Source of the DNA: Thioalkalivibrio sp.
GTDB lineage: Bacteria; Pseudomonadota; Gammaproteobacteria; Ectothiorhodospirales; Ectothiorhodospiraceae
Assembly: GCF_007692535.1 (NCBI RefSeq)
Contig: NZ_REBW01000117.1
Span: forward strand, 1-36,223
Direction of reading: 5' to 3'
DNA: 36,223 nucleotides
In this document: piece after piece, positions 8,235-18,616 of the stretch
How the letters are laid out: each line of letters starts with the position of its first letter
Numbering within the stretch: position 1 is the first letter of the stretch
Notes under the pieces: model-generated
What the model saw: the letters and a program-made list of their open reading frames with translations, nothing else
Database searches by the model: none
What the model was told of the DNA's origin: nothing
Program-made: the position numbers and the translations under genes

Positions 8235-9314
8235 ATGAATTCGGTGGTTATTCTGCGGCTGTCGGCGATCGGCGACGTGACGCATGTGGTGCCGGTGGTG
8301 CTGAGCCTGCAGCGACAGCGGCCGGATGTCCGCATCACCTGGATCATCGGCAGGCTGGAGGCGAAGCTGGTCGGCGATCTGCCCGGGGTGGAGTTCCTCG
8401 TCTTCGACAAAAAGGCGGGGCTTGCGGGCTATCGGGAACTGCGCCGGCAGCTGCGCGGGCGGCGCTTCGATGCCCTGTTGCACATGCAGGTGGCACTGCG
8501 CGCCAACCTGGCCGCGGCGCTGGTGCCGGCGTCGGTCCGGGTGGGCTACGATCGCGCGCGCAGCAAGGATCTGCACGGACTCGTGGTCAATCGGCGCATC
8601 CGCGCAGTACCCGCCCAGCACGTCCGCGACTGTCTGGCGAGCTTCCTCGAGCCGCTGGGTCTCGAGGCGGCGGAACCGCGCTGGGAGATCCCGCTGGGCG
8701 ATGGTGATCGGGCGTTCGCGGACAGCCATCTGGAGCCCGGCCGTTTCAATATCGTGTTGAGCCCCTATGCCAGCCATCCCCTGCGCAACTGGTTACCTGA
8801 GCGTTATGCGGCGCTGGCGGACCATGCGATTACGGCCCACGGAGCGCGGGTGATCCTGGTCGGCAGCCCGTCAGGATTGGAGAAGGCGTTTGCGGCGGAG
8901 ATCGAGTCGCAGATGCGCCAACGCGCGGTAAACCTGGTGGGGCAGGACACCCTGAAGCAGCTGGCGGCATTACTGGCCGGGGCCGACCTGCTGGTGGCAC
9001 CGGATACGGGCCCTGCGCATATCGCCAACGCGATGGGGACGGATGTGCTGGGCCTCTATGCCGCCAGCAACCCGGACCGTTCGGGGCCGTACGGCTCGCG
9101 GCAGTGGTGCGTCAACCGCTATCCGGAGGCGCTGGCGAAATTCGCAGGCCGCAGCGTGGCCGAAGCTCGCTGGGGCGCAAAGGCCGAGTTTCCCGGCGCA
9201 ATGGCCCTGATCTCGGTGCAAGACGCCACCACGATGCTGGACCGCTGGGTGGCTGCGCAGTCCAGCATCGGCTCAACCAGCCCTCAGGATCCTGCGCCCG
9301 AGCCCCGGGTGTAG
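8235..9314 (+). CDS. LPS heptosyltransferase, GT9 family (ADP-heptose:LPS)
   Basis: MNSVVILRLSAIGDVTHVVPVVLSLQRQRPDVRITWIIGRL ... NLVGQDTLKQLAALLAGADLLVAPDTGPAHIANAMGTDVLGLYAASNPDRSGPY. Confidence 0.9.
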   Translation: MNSVVILRLSAIGDVTHVVPVVLSLQRQRPDVRITWIIGRLEAKLVGDLPGVEFLVFDKKAGLAGYRELRRQLRGRRFDALLHMQVALRANLAAALVPASVRVGYDRARSKDLHGLVVNRRIRAVPAQHVRDCLASFLEPLGLEAAEPRWEIPLGDGDRAFADSHLEPGRFNIVLSPYASHPLRNWLPERYAALADHAITAHGARVILVGSPSGLEKAFAAEIESQMRQRAVNLVGQDTLKQLAALLAGADLLVAPDTGPAHIANAMGTDVLGLYAASNPDRSGPYGSRQWCVNRYPEALAKFAGRSVAEARWGAKAEFPGAMALISVQDATTMLDRWVAAQSSIGSTSPQDPAPEPRV

Positions 9315-9700
9315 TCGCGGTAGGACTTCTCCTCCACCAGCGAGGAACCCAGCGCGAGGTTGACCTCCCTCTTCACCGCAGCGCGCTTGTCGTTGGTGAT
9401 ATAGACCGAGCGCGCCAAATCGATGAAGCGCTCGCCGAAATGGCCCGCAGCCTCCTGCTCGCGGATCGCGTCCTCGATTTCCCAGAGCTCCTCGTTGATC
9501 GCCTTCAGCGCCATGCGCTGGGCACTGACCCTCTCGGCGTCCGGCAGAGTGCTGTTCCACACGCGGTTGAGTTCGTCCAGCTCCCGGCGGATGTTCTGCA
9601 GCTTCGCTGGGTCGTCGATGCGCTCGGACTTGATCTCCAGAATGGTGATCTTGTCCAGCACTTCGCCGAAGGAGACGGGCACGGTCATTACGTCGGTCAT
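9284..9700 (-). CDS. DUF6165 family protein
   Basis: MTDVMTVPVSFGEVLDKITILEIKSERIDDPAKLQNIRRELDELNRVW..., recognisable DUF6165-type sequence beside a heptosyltransferase. Confidence 0.75.
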   Translation of the reverse strand: MTDVMTVPVSFGEVLDKITILEIKSERIDDPAKLQNIRRELDELNRVWNSTLPDAERVSAQRMALKAINEELWEIEDAIREQEAAGHFGERFIDLARSVYITNDKRAAVKREVNLALGSSLVEEKSYRDYTRGSGAGS

Positions 9701-9966
9701 AACGGCAGTCCAGAAGTCGCTTGTGGGTGATTGGCGGGCGCCGCTGCCGCAGGCAGCCTGTCGTCCGTACCGGTTGATTGGCCGTTTAGGGTCAGCGGCC
9801 GTCATTCGCCGAAGAGCCACTCCTCGCTTAGCAGGCCTGGGCAACCGGTATGGGTTACGCCGCAAGCGGGGTGCCGAACGAGAGAGGCAAGGCTTTCGGC
9901 CCGAGTGCCGCGATGCTCGCCTCCCTGCGCAAGCTCGTCCAACGGGATCAACGGGCGACGGTGGAT

Positions 9967-10188
9967 TCAGCCGAGAAACCGCCGCAAGATATGGAAAACC
10001 AGGCTAAGTACGATCGAAACGATCACCATCGACGTGATCGGGATGAACACCCGCGTGCTCTCGCCCTCGATCCGGATGTCTCCGGGGAGCCGCCCGAACC
10101 AGTCGAGCAGACCGGCCATGTACAGCAGTCCGGCGCCGACCAGCGCAAGACCGATGAAGACCAGTACGACGCCCGGGGAAACGTTCAT
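9967..10188 (-). CDS. DUF2905 small membrane protein
   Basis: 73 aa, two TM segments, GLLDWFGRLPGDIRIEGESTRVFIPITSMVIVSIVLSLV. Confidence 0.85.
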   Translation of the reverse strand: MNVSPGVVLVFIGLALVGAGLLYMAGLLDWFGRLPGDIRIEGESTRVFIPITSMVIVSIVLSLVFHILRRFLG

Positions 10189-10406
10189 TGCATCATGCCT
10201 GCCGGGCTGCGCAGGCGCATGCTCCGTGTGGTGTTGGCAGAGCCGCTAGTCTGCGCGCAGCAACCCTGGCAGACCAAGTGCGCTCGCGGCCATCGTGCGC
10301 GTGCCGCGCAGGCGATTCAGAGACGGCCTACGCACTCAGCGGCCTCAGGGCGGCCGGGGCCGAGGCTCTTCCGCTGACGATTACAGCGCAAGTGCTTGTT
10401 TTTATT

Positions 10407-10482
10407 GGTGGGTCGTGTTGGGCTCGAACCAACGACCAATGGATTAAAAGTCCAGTGCTCTACCAACTGAGCTAACGACCCG
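10407..10482 (-). tRNA. tRNA-Lys (anticodon TTT), CCA encoded
   Basis: Reverse complement GGGTCGTTAGCTCAGTTGGTAGAGCACTGGACTTTTAATCCATTGGTCGTTGGTTCGAGCCCAACACGACCCACCA folds as a cloverleaf; anticodon loop CTTTTAA. Confidence 0.97.
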
Positions 10483-10545
10483 CTTCGAAGGCTGCATAGT
10501 CTACGGCCTGAACCGAAAAACGCAAGCATGGGCCCGCCGGCAGGC

Positions 10546-11280
10546 TCATGGCTCCGGGCCGCGGCCGGGCTGGTAACGGGTCGGGTCGGTGACACCCGCG
10601 GCCTGGAACCCGGCCCGCCGGATTCGACAGCTGTCACAGACACCGCAGGCGCGACCATCGGCATCGGCCTGGTAGCAGCTGATCGTCGCGGCGTAGTCCA
10701 GGTCATGAGCGAGACCCTGGGCGATGATTTCACCCTTGGTCAGCGCGATCAGCGGAGCGTGGATGCGAAAGCGCTGACCCTCTACCCCGGCGCGGGTCGC
10801 CAGGTTCGCCAGGGCCTCAAAGGCCTCGATGAAGGCCGGGCGACAGTCGGGATAGCCGGAGTAGTCCACCGCGTTCGCGCCGATGAAGATATCGCGCAGA
10901 TCCAGGGCCTCGGCGAGCCCGAGGGCCAGCGAGAGCAGCGTGGTATTCCGTGCCGGCACATAGGTCACCGGGATCCCGTCCCCAGGACTCTCCGGAACGG
11001 CCACCGAGGGATCGGTGAGTGCCGAGCCGCCGATCGCGCCCAGATCGACACGGACCACCCGGTGACTCGCCGCGCCGAGCGCCCCTGCGATCTCCCGTGC
11101 CGCGTTCAATTCGACGCGATGACGCTGCCCGTAGTCGACGCTCAGGGCATGGCAGGCATAGCCTTCGGCCCGGGCCAGGGCAAGGCAGGTCGCGGAGTCC
11201 AGGCCGCCGGAAAGCAGGACGACGGCGGCCTGGCCGACTCCCGGCGCCGCCACTGCCGATGACTCAACGGCCCGGGACAT
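10546..11280 (-). CDS. queC: 7-cyano-7-deazaguanine synthase QueC
   Basis: [54 protein letters not shown]-terminal [25 protein letters not shown] zinc site. Confidence 0.95.
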   Translation of the reverse strand: MSRAVESSAVAAPGVGQAAVVLLSGGLDSATCLALARAEGYACHALSVDYGQRHRVELNAAREIAGALGAASHRVVRVDLGAIGGSALTDPSVAVPESPGDGIPVTYVPARNTTLLSLALGLAEALDLRDIFIGANAVDYSGYPDCRPAFIEAFEALANLATRAGVEGQRFRIHAPLIALTKGEIIAQGLAHDLDYAATISCYQADADGRACGVCDSCRIRRAGFQAAGVTDPTRYQPGRGPEP

Positions 11281-11956
11281 CGCCCCACAGCAGCTTGTGC
11301 AGCTGCAGCTGGAACCGTACCGGAGCCCGCGCCTGCACGATCCAGTCGGCCAGCAGCCGCGGCTCCAACTCGCCATGCACCGGGGAAAACAGCACATCGA
11401 CCCCTGTCGGCATCGGATGCCTCCCCAGCAGGTCCAGGGCCCAGTCGAAGTCGGCACGGTCCGCCAACACGAACTTGATCTGATCGCCCGGCTTCAACTG
11501 CTGGAGGTTTTCCATGCGGTTGCGCGCGGCCTCGCCGGAACCGGGGGCCTTCAGGTCCATCACGATGTTCACGCGCCGGTCCACCGATCCCAGGTCCAGC
11601 GCCCCGCTGGTCTCGAGCGAGACCGTCAGGCCGCGATCGCAGAGTTCCCGCAGCAAGGGCAGACACCCGGGCTGCGCCAGGGGCTCACCGCCGGTCACGC
11701 AGACGTGGCGAACACCGAAGTCTTCCACCGCCTGCAGCACCTGGTCCAGGCGTAACGACTCTCCGCCGCTGAAGCTGTACTCGGTATCACACCAGCGGCA
11801 GCGTAGCGGGCAACCGGTCAGACGCACGAAGACGGTGGGCCAACCCACCTGCGCAGCCTCTCCCTGCAGGGACAGAAAAATCTCCGTGATCCGCACCCGG
11901 TCCGCGGGCGCCGATGGGCGCGCCTGGCGCGGGGCGGCTGCCGCCGCAACGGTCAC
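11264..11956 (-). CDS. queE: 7-carboxy-7-deazaguanine synthase QueE (radical SAM)
   Basis: [43 protein letters not shown] start overlaps the cpoB stop. Confidence 0.95.
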   Translation of the reverse strand: MTVAAAAAPRQARPSAPADRVRITEIFLSLQGEAAQVGWPTVFVRLTGCPLRCRWCDTEYSFSGGESLRLDQVLQAVEDFGVRHVCVTGGEPLAQPGCLPLLRELCDRGLTVSLETSGALDLGSVDRRVNIVMDLKAPGSGEAARNRMENLQQLKPGDQIKFVLADRADFDWALDLLGRHPMPTGVDVLFSPVHGELEPRLLADWIVQARAPVRFQLQLHKLLWGDVPGR

Positions 11957-12750
11957 CGGGCGTCCAGGCGGCGCAGTCGATCCTGCGCCAACCGCGAGAG
12001 GGTGGTACCGGGATGTCCGGCGACGACCGCTTCCAGTGCCTCACGCGCCGCTTCGGCATCGCCGAGTTCGAAGTGCGAGTAGCCGATCTTGAGCAGGGCG
12101 TCGGCAGCCTTGTCGCTGTCGGGGAAGCGCGAACGCACTGCCTCGAAATCCACCAGCGCTCCCTCGTAATCGCCGCTTGCATACTTCGCCTCGGCCAGCC
12201 AGTAGAGCGCATTCGCGGAGTAGACACCATCGGGATACCGCTCCATGAAACGCTCGAGCCGTGTAATGGCCTCGCCGTAGTCGCCGCCCATCAGGACCTC
12301 GAAGGCGCCCTCATACGCACCCTGCTCGTCCGCATCGGGCAACGGTCCGTCAGTATCCGGCAGCGGCTCAGGCTCGGGCGCCCGGCGGGTCGCCGCGTCA
12401 CCTTCGACCAGCGAAAGCCGCTCGTCGAGATTGCGGAACTGGTCACGCTGGCGCGCCTGCAGGTTCCGCAGGTCGTTCCCCATCTGCTCCACCTGCCCCC
12501 GCAATTGGCGCACCTCCGCCTGCAGCGCATCCGCTCCCTGCAACATCTCGGTGAGCACGCCGGAATCGAGTAGCCGCTCCATGCGGTCAAGCCGCATCTC
12601 CACCACCTGCAGCTGGTGCTGGGTGACGACGGTCGAGGGACCGGACTGCGCCCAGGAAGCGGGCGTGGCGAGGAGGATTCCGAGGGCGAGCAGGATACTG
12701 GCGGCCCCGCGCATTCGCAGGCTCCCCAAGGGTTCTAGCGCAGTGTTCAT
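11953..12750 (-). CDS. cpoB: Tol-Pal system protein YbgF/CpoB
   Basis: Signal peptide, coiled coil (MLQGADALQAEVRQLRGQVEQM), TPR repeats (YEGAFEVLMGGDYGEAITRLERFMERYPDG); next to pal. Confidence 0.9.
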   Translation of the reverse strand: MNTALEPLGSLRMRGAASILLALGILLATPASWAQSGPSTVVTQHQLQVVEMRLDRMERLLDSGVLTEMLQGADALQAEVRQLRGQVEQMGNDLRNLQARQRDQFRNLDERLSLVEGDAATRRAPEPEPLPDTDGPLPDADEQGAYEGAFEVLMGGDYGEAITRLERFMERYPDGVYSANALYWLAEAKYASGDYEGALVDFEAVRSRFPDSDKAADALLKIGYSHFELGDAEAAREALEAVVAGHPGTTLSRLAQDRLRRLDAR

Positions 12751-12814
12751 GATGACCTCCTCATGCGGGGGATTGTGGGGACGGAGGTGCCATTCCGTCC
12801 CCACCGCTGTCCCT

Positions 12815-13375
12815 TCAGCGCCGTACGTCGTACACCAACTCGACACGCCGATTGCGCGCCCAGGATTCCTCGGTCTGGGTGAAGGCCACCGGCATCTCCT
12901 CGCCATAGCTGACCACGTCCAGCTGCGTGTCGCGGGCACCGTTCAGATTCATGATACGGCGTACCGCCTGGGCGCGGCGTTCACCGAGGGCCAGGTTGTA
13001 CTCACGGGTTCCGCGCTCGTCGGTGTGACCCTCGAGACGCAAGCGTGCACCGGGGTTCTGGGACAGATACCGGGAATGCGCTTCCAGCATCGGGATGAAC
13101 TCCGAACGTACCGTGTCACGATCGAAGTCGAAATACACCAGCCGCTCGGCCAACGGGCTCTGCGGATCATCCAGGGGATCGGCCCGCAGATCGCGGTCAA
13201 CCCCCAGTCCGCGCGCCTCGGCCTCGCGGCGGGCTTGTTCTGCCGCCTCCGCCTCGGCTGCGGCAACCTCCATGGCCTGCCGCTCAGTCTCGGTGAGATC
13301 GCGCTTGGGCTGGGCGCAGGCCGCCAGCAAACCGGCCATCAGGAGAACCAAACCCCAACGAATCGTTGCATTCAT
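12815..13375 (-). CDS. pal: Peptidoglycan-associated lipoprotein Pal
   Basis: Lipobox LMAGLLAAC; OmpA-like VYFDFDRDTVRSEF...LRLEGHTDERGTREYNLALGERRAQAV. Confidence 0.95.
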   Translation of the reverse strand: MNATIRWGLVLLMAGLLAACAQPKRDLTETERQAMEVAAAEAEAAEQARREAEARGLGVDRDLRADPLDDPQSPLAERLVYFDFDRDTVRSEFIPMLEAHSRYLSQNPGARLRLEGHTDERGTREYNLALGERRAQAVRRIMNLNGARDTQLDVVSYGEEMPVAFTQTEESWARNRRVELVYDVRR

Positions 13376-13418
13376 CAATGTATCCTCAAAAGGCGTTCAA
13401 GTTGGATCAAAAGGGAAA

Positions 13419-14708
13419 TCAGAGAGGCGACCAGGCGGGCTCCCGAACCTCGCCCGATCGCGCCGCCAAACGCTGGTGCACCCGTCCGTCGCGGCTTACG
13501 GAACCCAGGATTCCGCGACCACGGTCCGTGGTCGAGTAGATGATCATGCTGCCATTGGGCGCAAAGCTGGGCGACTTGTCATAGCGGCCCCTGGTCAACA
13601 GGGTGACCCGGCGTGTCTCGAGATCCAGCCGCGCGAGGCGCAGACCGCCCTCGCCGCCCTGCACATAAACCAGCGATTTCCCGTCCGGCGAGACCGTCGC
13701 CGCACCCGCTGAGGAACCCTCGAAGGTCAGACGCTGCGCCGTACCCGAGGGCAGGCGCATCTGGTAGATCTGGGGCGAACCCGCCCGATCGGAGGTGAAA
13801 TACAGCACTTCGCCATCCGGAGACCAGGCCGGCTCGGTGTCGATCGAGTTGGAACGCGTGACCTGGGTCAAGCCACCGCTCTCGAGGTCCATCACGTAGA
13901 TGTTCGGCGTACCGTCGCGCGACAGACTCAGGGCCAGCCGCTTCCCGTCCGGGGACCAGGTCGGAGCGCTGTTGATGCCGGAGAAGCCGGCAAGGCGGCT
14001 TCGCGCTCCTGTCTCGACGTTGTGCCGGAAAACCTCGGACCTGCGGTTCTCAAACGAGACGTACACGAGATCGCGCCCATCCGGCGCCCACTCCGGGGAC
14101 ATGATGGGCTGGTTCGAGCGGAACAGCGTGCGCGGATTGGCACCGTCGGAGTCGGCCACCTCAAGGGTGAAACGACGTTCGTCGCCCTGACCGGTGACCC
14201 CGACATAGGCGATACGGGCGCTGAATGCGCCCTTGTCACCGGTGATCTGCTCATAGACGATGTCCGAAACCCGGTGCGCACCACGCCGGAGCATCTCCGC
14301 GGGCACGGGAATCCGAAAGCCGCCCAGACGCTGATTCGCGAGCACGTCGAAGACGTGGAACTCGATCAGCACCCGATCCTCCTCGGGACGCATCCGTCCG
14401 GTCACCAGGTACTCGGCCCCGACAGCCGCCCAGCGCTCGGCGAGGAATCCATCGGGTCCATCCGGCGCCTGCGGCAGACGCTCCCGCGCAAGCACGTCGA
14501 ACAGGCCGCTGCGCACCAGGTTGGCGCCGACGATCTGCCCGACGTCCTCGGACGCACTGCCCGGCCCTTCCCAGGCGAAGGGCGTCACGGCCACCGGGAT
14601 CGCGCCGGTCACGCCTTCGGTCACCGTGACCTCGAGCACCGCCGAGGCAGGCCCGACGGCGAGCAGCAGGAATCCCAACAACCAGACCTGCAGAGTTCTT
14701 CGCTTCAT
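13419..14708 (-). CDS. tolB: Tol-Pal translocation protein TolB
   Basis: Beta-propeller WSPDGxxLA repeats (SPEWAPDGRDLVYVSFENRRSEVF, PTWSPDGKRLALSLSRDGTPNIYVMDLESG). Confidence 0.95.
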   Translation of the reverse strand: MKRRTLQVWLLGFLLLAVGPASAVLEVTVTEGVTGAIPVAVTPFAWEGPGSASEDVGQIVGANLVRSGLFDVLARERLPQAPDGPDGFLAERWAAVGAEYLVTGRMRPEEDRVLIEFHVFDVLANQRLGGFRIPVPAEMLRRGAHRVSDIVYEQITGDKGAFSARIAYVGVTGQGDERRFTLEVADSDGANPRTLFRSNQPIMSPEWAPDGRDLVYVSFENRRSEVFRHNVETGARSRLAGFSGINSAPTWSPDGKRLALSLSRDGTPNIYVMDLESGGLTQVTRSNSIDTEPAWSPDGEVLYFTSDRAGSPQIYQMRLPSGTAQRLTFEGSSAGAATVSPDGKSLVYVQGGEGGLRLARLDLETRRVTLLTRGRYDKSPSFAPNGSMIIYSTTDRGRGILGSVSRDGRVHQRLAARSGEVREPAWSPL

Positions 14709-14717
14709 GATCATCAC

Positions 14718-15758
14718 CTAGCCCGATTGGGGCGAAAAACGTATGCGGATACCACCGCGGACCGCCTCGGCATTCGGCGGCCGGGGCAGCGACTGCAACC
14801 GCTCCATGGTCTGGCGCACAGACTCGCAGAAGGCTGCGCTGCCGGAACAACTGTCCACGTTGAAACCGAGCAACCGCCCTGTGTCCGGGTTGATGCGGAC
14901 CAGCACGACCGCCAGATCGGAATCACGCGTTCCTTCCGGCTTGCGCCAGCGCCGCTCCACCACGGCCTGAACCTCCGAGCTATAGGCGTCGCGCAGCGCA
15001 TCCTCCCGGGCCCGCCGTTCCGAGGCCTCACGATCGGCCCGGGCAGCCGCCAGCCGCCGCTGCTCCTGCTCCATCTGCTCGCGGCGCCGCTGGTCCTCGA
15101 GTTCCCTCGCCTGCGCCTCCCGTCGGCGCGCCTCCTCCTCGGCCCGGCGCCGTTCGGCCGCTTCGCGCTCGCGCAGCTCGGCGGCCTCACGCTCCCTGCG
15201 TTCGGCCTCCTCGGCCTGACGCGCTTCCTCCGCAGCCTGCCGGGCCGCCTGCGCGGCCCTGCGCTCGGCCTCGGCGCTGGCACGCTCCGCCTCGATCTCG
15301 CGCCGTTCCTGTTCGATCCGCACCCGCTCGGCCTCGGCCATCCGGCGCGCCTCCTCGGCCACGCGCTGGGCCTCCTCCCGCGCCTCCTCGGCTGCACGGA
15401 TCGCCTCCTGGCGCGCCACTTCCTCCGCCTCGCGCTGGCGCTGCTCCTCCTGCTGGCGCCGCAACTCCTCCTGGCGCTGGCGCTCTGCCTCGCGACGAAT
15501 CGCCTCTTCCTCCTGCAAGGCCTCGGCGATGCGCTCCTGCTCGACCGTGCGGATCTCACGCTCGATGCGTTCGAAGGTCTCGAGTTCCATCGCGACCGCT
15601 TCGATCACCTCCACGGGTTCGGTCTGGAACCGCACCGCAGAGGACGCCGAATGCGGCGCCAGGAACGACACGTTCAGCAACAGCCCGGCGAATAACGCCA
15701 CATGCAGCAGCGTTACCAGCAGCAGTCGGCCGAAGTGCTGTCGAATCAGACTGAACAC
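14718..15758 (-). CDS. tolA: Cell envelope protein TolA
   Basis: N-terminal TM, long E/R/A-rich coiled coil, C-terminal LVRINPDTGRLLGFNVDSCSGSAAFCESVRQTMERLQSLPRPPN; located between tolR and tolB. Confidence 0.92.
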   Translation of the reverse strand: MFSLIRQHFGRLLLVTLLHVALFAGLLLNVSFLAPHSASSAVRFQTEPVEVIEAVAMELETFERIEREIRTVEQERIAEALQEEEAIRREAERQRQEELRRQQEEQRQREAEEVARQEAIRAAEEAREEAQRVAEEARRMAEAERVRIEQERREIEAERASAEAERRAAQAARQAAEEARQAEEAERREREAAELREREAAERRRAEEEARRREAQARELEDQRRREQMEQEQRRLAAARADREASERRAREDALRDAYSSEVQAVVERRWRKPEGTRDSDLAVVLVRINPDTGRLLGFNVDSCSGSAAFCESVRQTMERLQSLPRPPNAEAVRGGIRIRFSPQSG

Positions 15759-15777
15759 AGAATACTCCCGGATCGCG

Positions 15778-16233
15778 TCAATTCGCGTCCCTGGGCGGTG
15801 GCTCGGTCAACAGCCCGACGCGGCCCGCGCCCGCGCGCTGCAGTGCCACCATTGCGTCCATCACCCGCCCGTAGTCCACGTGCCGGTCTCCCCGCACAAA
15901 GGTCTGCGTACCCGGCTGGGCCGCCAGCAGATCCTGCACGATCTCGATCATCTGCGGCCCCGCCAGCGGCTCGTTGACCAGCGGACCCTGGTTCAGGCTC
16001 ATCGCGCCCGCAGCCGTCACTGTGAGCACGATCGGCTCACCCGCCCGCTGCTCCGCCTCCAGGGCCTCGGCCTCGGCCTCGGGCAGATCGACCTCCACAC
16101 CCTGCTGCAGCATGGGTGCCGTGATCATGAAGATGATCAGCAGCACCAGCATCACGTCGATGAACGGCACGACGTTGATCTGCGACATCGGCCGGCGCAG
16201 GCGACGTTTATTGCGGCGTGACGTTTCAGCCAT
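15778..16233 (-). CDS. tolR: ExbD/TolR protein
   Basis: MSQINVVPFIDVMLVLLIIFMITAPMLQQGVEVDLPEA. Confidence 0.95.
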   Translation of the reverse strand: MAETSRRNKRRLRRPMSQINVVPFIDVMLVLLIIFMITAPMLQQGVEVDLPEAEAEALEAEQRAGEPIVLTVTAAGAMSLNQGPLVNEPLAGPQMIEIVQDLLAAQPGTQTFVRGDRHVDYGRVMDAMVALQRAGAGRVGLLTEPPPRDAN

Positions 16234-16242
16234 GGGGGGACC

Positions 16243-16926
16243 TTATTCCCGCGCCTCTGCGGCGCCACGTCCGGCAGTCTGGCGTGCAAGAAGGGACACG
16301 AATTCGTCGCTGAAGTTCTCCAGGCGCCCCATCACCCGGTCCACGTCGGTGGCGAACCGGTTGTAGGCGATCACCGCGGGAATCGCCGCGAACAGGCCCA
16401 GGGCGGTCGCAATCAGCGCCTCCGCAATGCCCGGCGCCACCATCTGCAGGGTCGCCTGCTGCGCACCGGCGAGCCCGAGGAAGGCGTGCATGATGCCCCA
16501 GACGGTACCGAACAGCCCGATGTAGGGGCTGGTCGAACCCACTGTCGCCAGGAACTGCAGGTAGCGTTCCAGTTCGTCGCCCTCGCGCGCAATCGCGACC
16601 CGCATCGACCGGTGGGTGCCATCCACCACCTGCGCGGGATTCTGACGCACGCGCAGGAATTCCTTGAAGCCCGAGGAGAAGACATGTTCCATGCCGGACA
16701 TGTCGGGCTTGCGACGGATCCCGTCGTACAGGTGAGCCAGATCCACTCCGGACCAGAAGCGCTCCTCGAAATCGTCGGCAGCCCGGTGGGCGACCTTGAT
16801 GGTCCGGGCCTTGACCAGGATCACCAGCCACGACAGCACGGAGGCAACGACCAGGATCACCATGACCAGTTGCACGATCAAACTGGCTTCCAGGATCAGC
16901 CGGTACAGGGAAAGGTCAACGCTCAC
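16243..16926 (-). CDS. tolQ: MotA/TolQ/ExbB proton channel protein TolQ
   Basis: LATVGSTSPYIGLFGTVWGIMHAFLGLAGAQQATLQMVAPGIAEALIATALGLFAAIPAVIAYN; GTG start overlaps the ybgC stop. Confidence 0.95.
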   Translation of the reverse strand: MSVDLSLYRLILEASLIVQLVMVILVVASVLSWLVILVKARTIKVAHRAADDFEERFWSGVDLAHLYDGIRRKPDMSGMEHVFSSGFKEFLRVRQNPAQVVDGTHRSMRVAIAREGDELERYLQFLATVGSTSPYIGLFGTVWGIMHAFLGLAGAQQATLQMVAPGIAEALIATALGLFAAIPAVIAYNRFATDVDRVMGRLENFSDEFVSLLARQTAGRGAAEARE

Positions 16927-17375
16927 AGTTCATCTCCTAGATCCAATTCGATCGCTGCCCGTACGGGCACCGGAATGGCGACCGGCACAAAACGTTCAGC
17001 ATCCACGCAGGCCAGGCGGACATTCGCCGCGGCCAGTTCCACCGCATCGCGCGATACCGCCTGCCTCACATCCAAACTGGCCCGACCGAGTGCGGTCGGC
17101 CGGCAACTCACCGACAGGATGTCGTTGAAGCGGGCCGGACGCCTGAGATCGAGGCTCACCGAACGCACGACGAACAGCACCCCGGCCTCGGCGCGCAGGC
17201 GGTCCTGCTCGAAACCGCGCTGGCGCAGCCACTCCGTGCGCGCCCGTTCCATGAACTTCAGGTAATTTGCGTAGTACACCACGCCACCGGCATCGGTGTC
17301 CTCGAAATACACACGCACCGGCCAGGAAAATTCCCCGCCGCGGGCCGCCGCGGCCGGCACCGAACCCATGGGCAT
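16923..17375 (-). CDS. ybgC: Tol-Pal associated acyl-CoA thioesterase YbgC
   Basis: VRVYFEDTDAGGVVYYANYLKFMERARTEWLRQRGFEQD hotdog motif. Confidence 0.95.
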   Translation of the reverse strand: MPMGSVPAAAARGGEFSWPVRVYFEDTDAGGVVYYANYLKFMERARTEWLRQRGFEQDRLRAEAGVLFVVRSVSLDLRRPARFNDILSVSCRPTALGRASLDVRQAVSRDAVELAAANVRLACVDAERFVPVAIPVPVRAAIELDLGDEL

Positions 17376-18424
17376 CAGCCCCGACCCCCCGTCCCCGCAG
17401 GCGGGGTGAAGAGATCCGGTCGCGCCGCCACGCGCTCAGGCAACCCGAGCAGCAGGAAGCTCTGCCGCGTGGCCTGACGCCCGCGTGGCGTGCGCATCAG
17501 GTATCCCTGCTGAATCAGGAACGGCTCCACGACATCCTCCAGCGTGCCCCGGTCCTCGTTCAGCGCGGTAGCCAGGCTCTCGACACCCACCGGACCGCCA
17601 TCGAATTTCTCCACCAGTATCTCCAGAAGGCGCCGATCCTGGGCATCCAGGCCCGCCGCGTCGATCGCCAGCAGGTCCAGCGCCTCGCCCGCGACCGGCC
17701 CGGAGATGAATCCATCGGCGCGGACCTGGGCGAAGTCGCGGACCCGGCGCAGGAGGCGGTTGGCCAGCCTGGGGGTCCCGCGCGCGCGCCGCGCGATCTC
17801 CATCGCTCCTCCGGGCTCGATGCCCACCTTCAGCAACGCTGCCGCACGACGGACGATGCCGGCCAGATCCTCCACCTTGTAATGCTCCAGCCGCTGCACG
17901 ATGCCGAACCGGTCACGCAGAGGCGCCGTCAGCAGGCCCGCGCGCGTCGTTGCGCCCACCAGCGTGAACGGCGGCAGATCCAGTTTGATCGACCGTGCCG
18001 CCGGGCCCTCGCCGATCATGATATCGAGTTGAAAATCCTCCAGCGCCGGATACAACACTTCTTCCACCACGGTCGGCAGGCGATGAATCTCATCGACGAA
18101 CAGCACGTCCCGCGGCTCCAGGGCCGTCAGGATCGCCGCCAGATCACCCGCCCGTTCCAGCACCGGCCCGGAGGTCTGGCGCAGCCCCACCCCCAGCTCA
18201 TGCGCAATGATGTGCGCAAGGGTGGTCTTGCCCAGTCCCGGCGGCCCAGCGACCAGGGTGTGATCCAACGCCTCGCCACGCCCACGCGCCGCCCGGATGA
18301 ACAGGTCCATCTGCTCGACCGCGCGTGGCTGCCCCGCGAATTCCGCCAACCGCAGCGGGCGCAGGCTCACCTCGTTGCCCCGGTCCTCGGGGAGACGCTG
18401 CATATCAACCAGACGGGACTCCAT
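17375..18424 (-). CDS. ruvB: Holliday junction helicase RuvB
   Basis: [68 protein letters not shown]. An alternative start lies at 18451. Confidence 0.96.
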   Translation of the reverse strand: MESRLVDMQRLPEDRGNEVSLRPLRLAEFAGQPRAVEQMDLFIRAARGRGEALDHTLVAGPPGLGKTTLAHIIAHELGVGLRQTSGPVLERAGDLAAILTALEPRDVLFVDEIHRLPTVVEEVLYPALEDFQLDIMIGEGPAARSIKLDLPPFTLVGATTRAGLLTAPLRDRFGIVQRLEHYKVEDLAGIVRRAAALLKVGIEPGGAMEIARRARGTPRLANRLLRRVRDFAQVRADGFISGPVAGEALDLLAIDAAGLDAQDRRLLEILVEKFDGGPVGVESLATALNEDRGTLEDVVEPFLIQQGYLMRTPRGRQATRQSFLLLGLPERVAARPDLFTPPAGTGGRG

Positions 18425-18616
18425 TATCACAGTATGACCGGAAGGGGTCATCGTTTACACCCGGAATCAACGCAAAAAAATCGAATCCTGGACCCGGTCG
18501 ACGGCAGACGGCCCGGTATCCATTGGGCCTCCGGGCGTTTGCCAGCGGTCATGCTTTTTTTCTCGCGGCCGGCACCGGTGCGGACGACCCGAGGCCCGGC
18601 TGCAGGCGCATCTTCC

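Noticed and set aside
14718-15600. Repetitive sequence resembling a tandem-repeat or CRISPR-like array
   Set aside because: It is the coding region of the TolA coiled coil; no constant repeat-spacer structure.
14022-15695. 557-aa plus-strand ORF
   Set aside because: Antisense to tolB and tolA; Leu/His/Gly-rich composition arises from the complement of TolA E/R/A codons.
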